Of a DNA stretch of 10,423 bases, positions 7,334-10,423 are shown one piece after another. The translations under genes were made by a program, and so were the position numbers. The notes below the pieces were generated by a model, which saw only the letters and a list, made by a program, of their open reading frames with translations, made no database searches and was not told the origin of the DNA. Origin of the DNA: Rhodospirillaceae bacterium. GTDB lineage: Bacteria; Pseudomonadota; Alphaproteobacteria; UBA828. The stretch covers positions 1 to 10,423 of the forward strand of contig JAPPKP010000099.1 of NCBI GenBank assembly GCA_028819955.1, given 5' to 3'. Every line of letters starts with the position of its first letter. Position 1 is the stretch's first letter.

Positions 7334-8551
7334 TTAGCAGGGCTCGCGAAAATAGGTGTCGAGCGCTTCGACGATCGCGCCTGCCAAATCGCGCCGGTGA
7401 GTGTCGCTCTGCAACCGTTCCGCGTCCTGATCGTTGGAGAGGAACCCTAGCTCGACCAGCACCGAGGGAATGTCGGGCGCCTTGAGGACCCGGAAGTCGC
7501 CAAAGCGATGCGGGCGGCTGATCAGCGGTGCCACGTGGCCGAGCTCCGGCAGCAGCGTCGCCGCCAGCACCGCCGAACAGTTCATCGTGTTCTGCTGGAC
7601 CATCGAAATCAGCACCTTGGCCACCTCTTCGTCGTAGCCCTCGGAGAGATCGACGTCGGCAACGATGTCGGCCTTGTTCTCGCGCGCGGCGAGCTCGGCG
7701 GTCTCGACATCCGAAGCCTCGTCCGAGAGCGTGTAGACGGACACTCCGCGCACCTCGCGGTTGTCCAAAAGGTCGAGGTGGATGGAGAGGAAGAGATCGG
7801 CGCCGGCGTCGCGGGCGATTTCGACCCGCCGATGCAGGCTGACCTTGTGGTCGCGTTCGCGGGTCATCACGGTTCGATATCGGCCCGAGGCCTCGAGCGC
7901 CGCCCGAAGCTCGCGTGCAAATGTCAGCGCGAGGACCTTCTCCTGCAGACCGTTGGTTGCGATCGCGCCGGGATCACGGCCGCCGTGGCCCGCGTCGATC
8001 GCGATGACATGGCTGACGCGCTTGGGCGCCGGCCTGAGCTGCGGCAGCGGCACGGGCTCCTCCGGGGGCGCTCGACGAGCATGCGTGGTCGGCTCAGAGA
8101 GGCGAGACGGCCGGACGGTAGCCCGGAATGAGGCGGGCGAAACCGGCACGAGATCCAGGATCAGCCGGTGAGCAACCGGGGCGTCCGCCTCCCGATTCAA
8201 CAGCTCTGCGCGCCACACGGCGAGCGGGCGGTCGAGGTCGAGCACTATGCGGGCAGTCTCCAGTCGGAACTGACCGAAGCGCAGCCGCGCCACGCCGGCG
8301 CGGCCGACGGCCTGAGTGCGCTCCCCTTCCCCTACGCGCGCTCCTGCCAGGTCGATCACCACACGGTCTGGATTCGACAGGGAAAACACTCTGAATTCCA
8401 CCGGCTCGGTCAGGTCCAGGACCAGCCGGGTCCTATCGTCGTGCTCGTCGATCCGGACGCTCTTGACCGTCGGCACGGCCAGTGCCTCGGCGGCGGCAAC
8501 CGCCGCGACCAACAAAAACAGGACCATAACTGCGACCCGGCGCTGCCACAT
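7334..8551 (-). CDS. amiC: N-acetylmuramoyl-L-alanine amidase, AMIN plus Amidase_3
   Basis: A 405-residue periplasmic zinc amidase that cuts the bond between N-acetylmuramic acid and L-alanine, normally to split septal peptidoglycan. The N-terminus MWQRRVAVMVLFLLVAAVAA then AEALA is a clear Sec signal peptide, which fixes the start at 8551 although the frame stays open further upstream. An AMIN domain follows (VKSVRIDEHDDRTRLVLDL and FRVFSLSNPDRVVIDL), then a proline/arginine-rich linker, then the Amidase_3 domain. The zinc and catalytic residues are present: His in DAGHGGRDPGA, Glu in LQEKVLAL, His in LFLSIHLD, and the catalytic Glu in SVLVELGFLSN. A regulatory helix segment rich in acidic residues (ARENKADIVADVDL) is also seen, as in AmiC-type enzymes that are activated by LytM proteins such as EnvC/NlpD. 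It is cotranscribed with or just upstream of PBP1A. Confidence 0.93.
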   Translation of the reverse strand: MWQRRVAVMVLFLLVAAVAAAEALAVPTVKSVRIDEHDDRTRLVLDLTEPVEFRVFSLSNPDRVVIDLAGARVGEGERTQAVGRAGVARLRFGQFRLETARIVLDLDRPLAVWRAELLNREADAPVAHRLILDLVPVSPASFRATVRPSRLSEPTTHARRAPPEEPVPLPQLRPAPKRVSHVIAIDAGHGGRDPGAIATNGLQEKVLALTFARELRAALEASGRYRTVMTRERDHKVSLHRRVEIARDAGADLFLSIHLDLLDNREVRGVSVYTLSDEASDVETAELAARENKADIVADVDLSEGYDEEVAKVLISMVQQNTMNCSAVLAATLLPELGHVAPLISRPHRFGDFRVLKAPDIPSVLVELGFLSNDQDAERLQSDTHRRDLAGAIVEALDTYFREPC

Positions 8552-8741
8552 CGCTCTGTCGCACCACGCCTTTTCCCGTCGTCCCCTGCACATACCGGCA
8601 AGCGCCGAGTCGCCGCAACGTTCCGTTCTGCCTCCGCGAGGAACGCACGCGCGCAGACCTTCGCTACCCCCGAGATGCAGGAGAGCTACGTGCACGATTG
8701 CTGGCCGTGATAGTCTCGCCGCGTTGCGGGGGAGAAGGGAC
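8552..8741. other. Divergent intergenic region between the amidase and aldolase-like genes
   Basis: These 190 bp must hold promoters for both directions if the starts chosen here are right. On the plus strand GATAGT (8709-8714) is a possible -10, followed by the aldolase ribosome-binding site (GGAGAAGG, 8731-8738) and the ATG at 8742. No good -35 is seen at the usual spacing. On the minus strand no convincing promoter was recognised. The minus frame is open through the whole region, but its translation shows no signal or domain. Confidence 0.35.
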
Positions 8742-9512
8742 ATGGCGCGAAACGGGGGAGCAACGGCGACACGGAAGACGCGCCGCTCTCGCGCCGAGAC
8801 GCAGGCCAGGCGCGAGCTTGCCGCTTGCTATCGCATGTTCTACCGGCGCGGCATGGACGACCTGATTTACACCCACCTCTCGGTGCGCATCCCCGATAAG
8901 CGCGACCGCTACCTCTTCATCGGCTTCGGCCAGCTCTTCGACGACGTGACGGCATCGAGCCTGCTGTCGGTCGACATCGAAGGACGCAACGTCGGCAGGA
9001 CACCAAGCGAGGTCAACCCGGCAGGCTGGGTGGTGCACAGGACCGTCTTCGAGGCGGTGCCGGAGGCCGAGAGTGTGATGCACCTTCACACGGTGCCGGG
9101 CGTCGCCGTCTCGGCGCAGAAGGATGGGCTACTGCCGATCAACCAGTTCGCGATCACCCATGCCGGCCAGATCGCCTATCACGACTACGACGGCCCCGGG
9201 CTTCGACCCGCCGAGCAGAAGACCCTGGTCCGCGACCTCGGCGACAAGCGAATGATGTTCCTGCGCAACCACGGCACGCTCACCTGGGGCCGCTCCATCG
9301 CCGAGGCGTTTACGTTGATGCACTACCTCGAGCGTACCTGCGAAATCCAGATTGCGGCGCAGGCGGGCGGAAAGCCGGTACTGCCATCAAAGTCGGTCAT
9401 CGAGCGCACGGCCTCGATCGGCCAGGGGACCGGGAACGTGGAATGGGCCAGGATCGGCTTCGAGGCGCTGCTGCGCCGGCTGGACCGGGAGGACCCCTCC
9501 TACCGCGGTTAG
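8742..9512 (+). CDS. Class II aldolase/adducin-family protein
   Basis: A 256-residue cytoplasmic protein of the class II aldolase/adducin fold, whose members include zinc-dependent fuculose- and ribulose-phosphate aldolases/epimerases and less characterised relatives. After a basic N-terminus (residues 1-24), the motifs are YTHLSVRIP (43-51), NPAGWVVHRTVFEA (92-105), the metal-binding HLH (His114/His116) and LRNHGTLTWG (174-183), which supplies the third family histidine (His177). The acidic residue used by fuculose aldolase lies in a PSSE-type motif, replaced here by NPAG, so classical sugar-phosphate aldol cleavage is doubtful. The ATG at 8742 has a strong purine-rich ribosome-binding site. 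The D-lactate dehydrogenase-type gene starts 31 bp downstream on the same strand, suggesting a joint role in small-acid or sugar catabolism. The reaction is unknown. Confidence 0.9.
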   Translation: MARNGGATATRKTRRSRAETQARRELAACYRMFYRRGMDDLIYTHLSVRIPDKRDRYLFIGFGQLFDDVTASSLLSVDIEGRNVGRTPSEVNPAGWVVHRTVFEAVPEAESVMHLHTVPGVAVSAQKDGLLPINQFAITHAGQIAYHDYDGPGLRPAEQKTLVRDLGDKRMMFLRNHGTLTWGRSIAEAFTLMHYLERTCEIQIAAQAGGKPVLPSKSVIERTASIGQGTGNVEWARIGFEALLRRLDREDPSYRG

Positions 9513-9531
9513 CGTTGTCGGCGGGGCACGC

Positions 9532-9537
9532 TATAGT
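9532..9537 (+). promoter_or_regulatory. Candidate -10 element placing transcription start at the ATG
   Basis: TATAGT ends six bases before the ATG at 9544. A start about seven bases after the -10 would fall on or next to the A of the ATG, giving a leaderless mRNA. No Shine-Dalgarno sequence lies in the intervening bases, which fits. No good -35 is visible, and the gene could instead be read through from the aldolase-like gene. Confidence 0.35.
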
Positions 9538-9543
9538 GCCGCC

Positions 9544-10423
9544 ATGGCTACGATACTGAAGACCACGGACACACGGAGCGCAGTCGACGAGCTCGGCGCG
9601 CTCTTGGGCGACCGATTCTCGACCTCGCGCGCGGTGTGCGAGCATCACGCGACCGGCGAGACTTATCACGCGCCGCGACCGCCGGATGCGGTGGCCTTCC
9701 CCGAGACTACGGAAGAGGTTGCCGAGATCGTCCGCATCTGCGCCGCGCACGGCGTGCCCATGGTGCCCTACGGGGTGGGCACCTCCGTGGAAGGCAACGT
9801 CTGCGCGCTGGAGGGCGGTGTCACCCTCGACATGGGGCGTATGAACAGGGTTCTCCGCGTGAGCCAGGAGGACCTTGACGTCACGGTCCAAGCCGGCGTC
9901 ACGCGCAAGCAGCTCAACACGCATCTGCGCGATACCGGCCTCTTCTTCCCGATCGATCCGGGTGCGGACGCAACACTTGGAGGCATGACCGCGACCCGCG
10001 CATCCGGCACCAACGCTGTGCGTTACGGCACGCTCAAGGAGAACGTACTCGGCCTCACGGTGGTGATGCCCGACGGACAGATCATCACGACCGGCGGACG
10101 GGCGCGCAAGTCGGCGGCAGGCTACGACCTGACCAGGCTCTTCGTCGGCTCCGAGGGGACGCTCGGCGTGATGACCGAGATTACACTCAGGCTCTACGGC
10201 ATCCCCGAGGCGATTTCAGCGGCGGTATGCTCCTTCCCCTCTCTAGAGACCGCCGTCAACACGGTGATCCTGACCATCCAGTCTGGCATCCCCATCGCCC
10301 GCGTGGAGCTGCTCGACGACATTCAGATGGATGCGTGCAACAAGTTCTCGAAGCTCGACTACGCGCCGAAGGACACGCTCTTCTTCGAGTTCCACGGCAC
10401 CGAGCAGGGCGTCGCCGAGCAGG
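9544..10423 (+). CDS. FAD-linked D-lactate (D-2-hydroxyacid) dehydrogenase, LDHD/GlcD-type, 3' truncated by window
   Basis: An open frame of 293 codons with no stop before the window ends. It would oxidise a D-2-hydroxyacid such as D-lactate to the 2-oxo acid, using FAD and passing electrons to the respiratory chain. The PCMH-type FAD-binding domain is visible: PYGVGTSVEGNV (75-86), VQAGVTRKQLNTHLRDTG (115-132), FPIDPGADATLGGM (135-148), SGTNAVRYGT (154-163), KSAAGYDLTRLFVGSEGTLG (189-208). The cap domain then begins, with RVELLDDIQMDACNKFSKLD and FFEFHGTEQ, which are very close in pattern to mitochondrial-type LDHD proteins. The family is usually about 450-480 residues, so roughly a third is missing on the right. 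It follows the class II aldolase-like gene by 31 bp. The ATG at 9544 has no Shine-Dalgarno. Confidence 0.92.
   Translation, partial: MATILKTTDTRSAVDELGALLGDRFSTSRAVCEHHATGETYHAPRPPDAVAFPETTEEVAEIVRICAAHGVPMVPYGVGTSVEGNVCALEGGVTLDMGRMNRVLRVSQEDLDVTVQAGVTRKQLNTHLRDTGLFFPIDPGADATLGGMTATRASGTNAVRYGTLKENVLGLTVVMPDGQIITTGGRARKSAAGYDLTRLFVGSEGTLGVMTEITLRLYGIPEAISAAVCSFPSLETAVNTVILTIQSGIPIARVELLDDIQMDACNKFSKLDYAPKDTLFFEFHGTEQGVAEQ

Noticed and set aside
8316..8741. Upstream extension of the class II aldolase-like gene from 8316
   Set aside because: It would overlap the amidase coding region by more than 200 bp on the opposite strand. The ATG at 8742 has a strong ribosome-binding site and begins the family-length protein.
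8552..8743. N-terminal extension of the amidase up to 8743
   Set aside because: It would bury a clear Sec signal peptide 64 residues into the protein and run over the start codon of the divergent aldolase-like gene. The signal peptide at 8551 decides the start.

Overview
The window is GC-rich chromosomal DNA with tightly packed genes. It most likely comes from an alphaproteobacterium. The main evidence is the minus-strand order N-acetylmuramoyl-L-alanine amidase, penicillin-binding protein 1A, prfB, which is a conserved neighbourhood in that class, together with the protein sequence styles. I cannot place it to genus.

Layout. (1) Positions 1-106, minus: the N-terminus of an SMP-30/gluconolactonase-type sugar lactonase, cut by the window edge, with a GC-rich inverted repeat in its leader. 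(2) Positions 228-1070, minus: a two-gene cassette. The first gene encodes a 140-residue protein that joins a DUF7662-like domain to a Phd/VapB-like C-terminal tail. The second encodes a VapC-type PIN-domain nuclease. A perfect 23-bp palindrome lies just upstream. This looks like a self-regulated type II toxin-antitoxin system with a non-standard antitoxin, and it is the most novel item here. (3) Positions 1261-3661, plus: an MFS transporter and a luciferase-like flavin-dependent monooxygenase. (4) Positions 3658-8551, minus: the cell-envelope/translation group amidase, PBP1A and prfB. prfB carries the classical programmed +1 frameshift (AGGAGG, CAC, CTT TGA C). (5) Positions 8742-10423, plus: a class II aldolase/adducin-family protein followed by an LDHD-type FAD-linked D-lactate (D-2-hydroxyacid) dehydrogenase that runs off the window.

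How the genes fit together. The amidase and PBP1A remodel and build peptidoglycan in the periplasm, and prfB is a passenger 22 bp downstream of PBP1A. The lactonase, class II aldolase-like protein and D-2-hydroxyacid dehydrogenase suggest small-carbohydrate or hydroxyacid catabolism, although the lactonase lies far from the other two and need not share a pathway with them. The toxin-antitoxin cassette is a compact insertion between the lactonase and the transporter. No rRNA, tRNA, CRISPR array or insertion sequence was found. No stretch longer than 300 bases lacks a gene.
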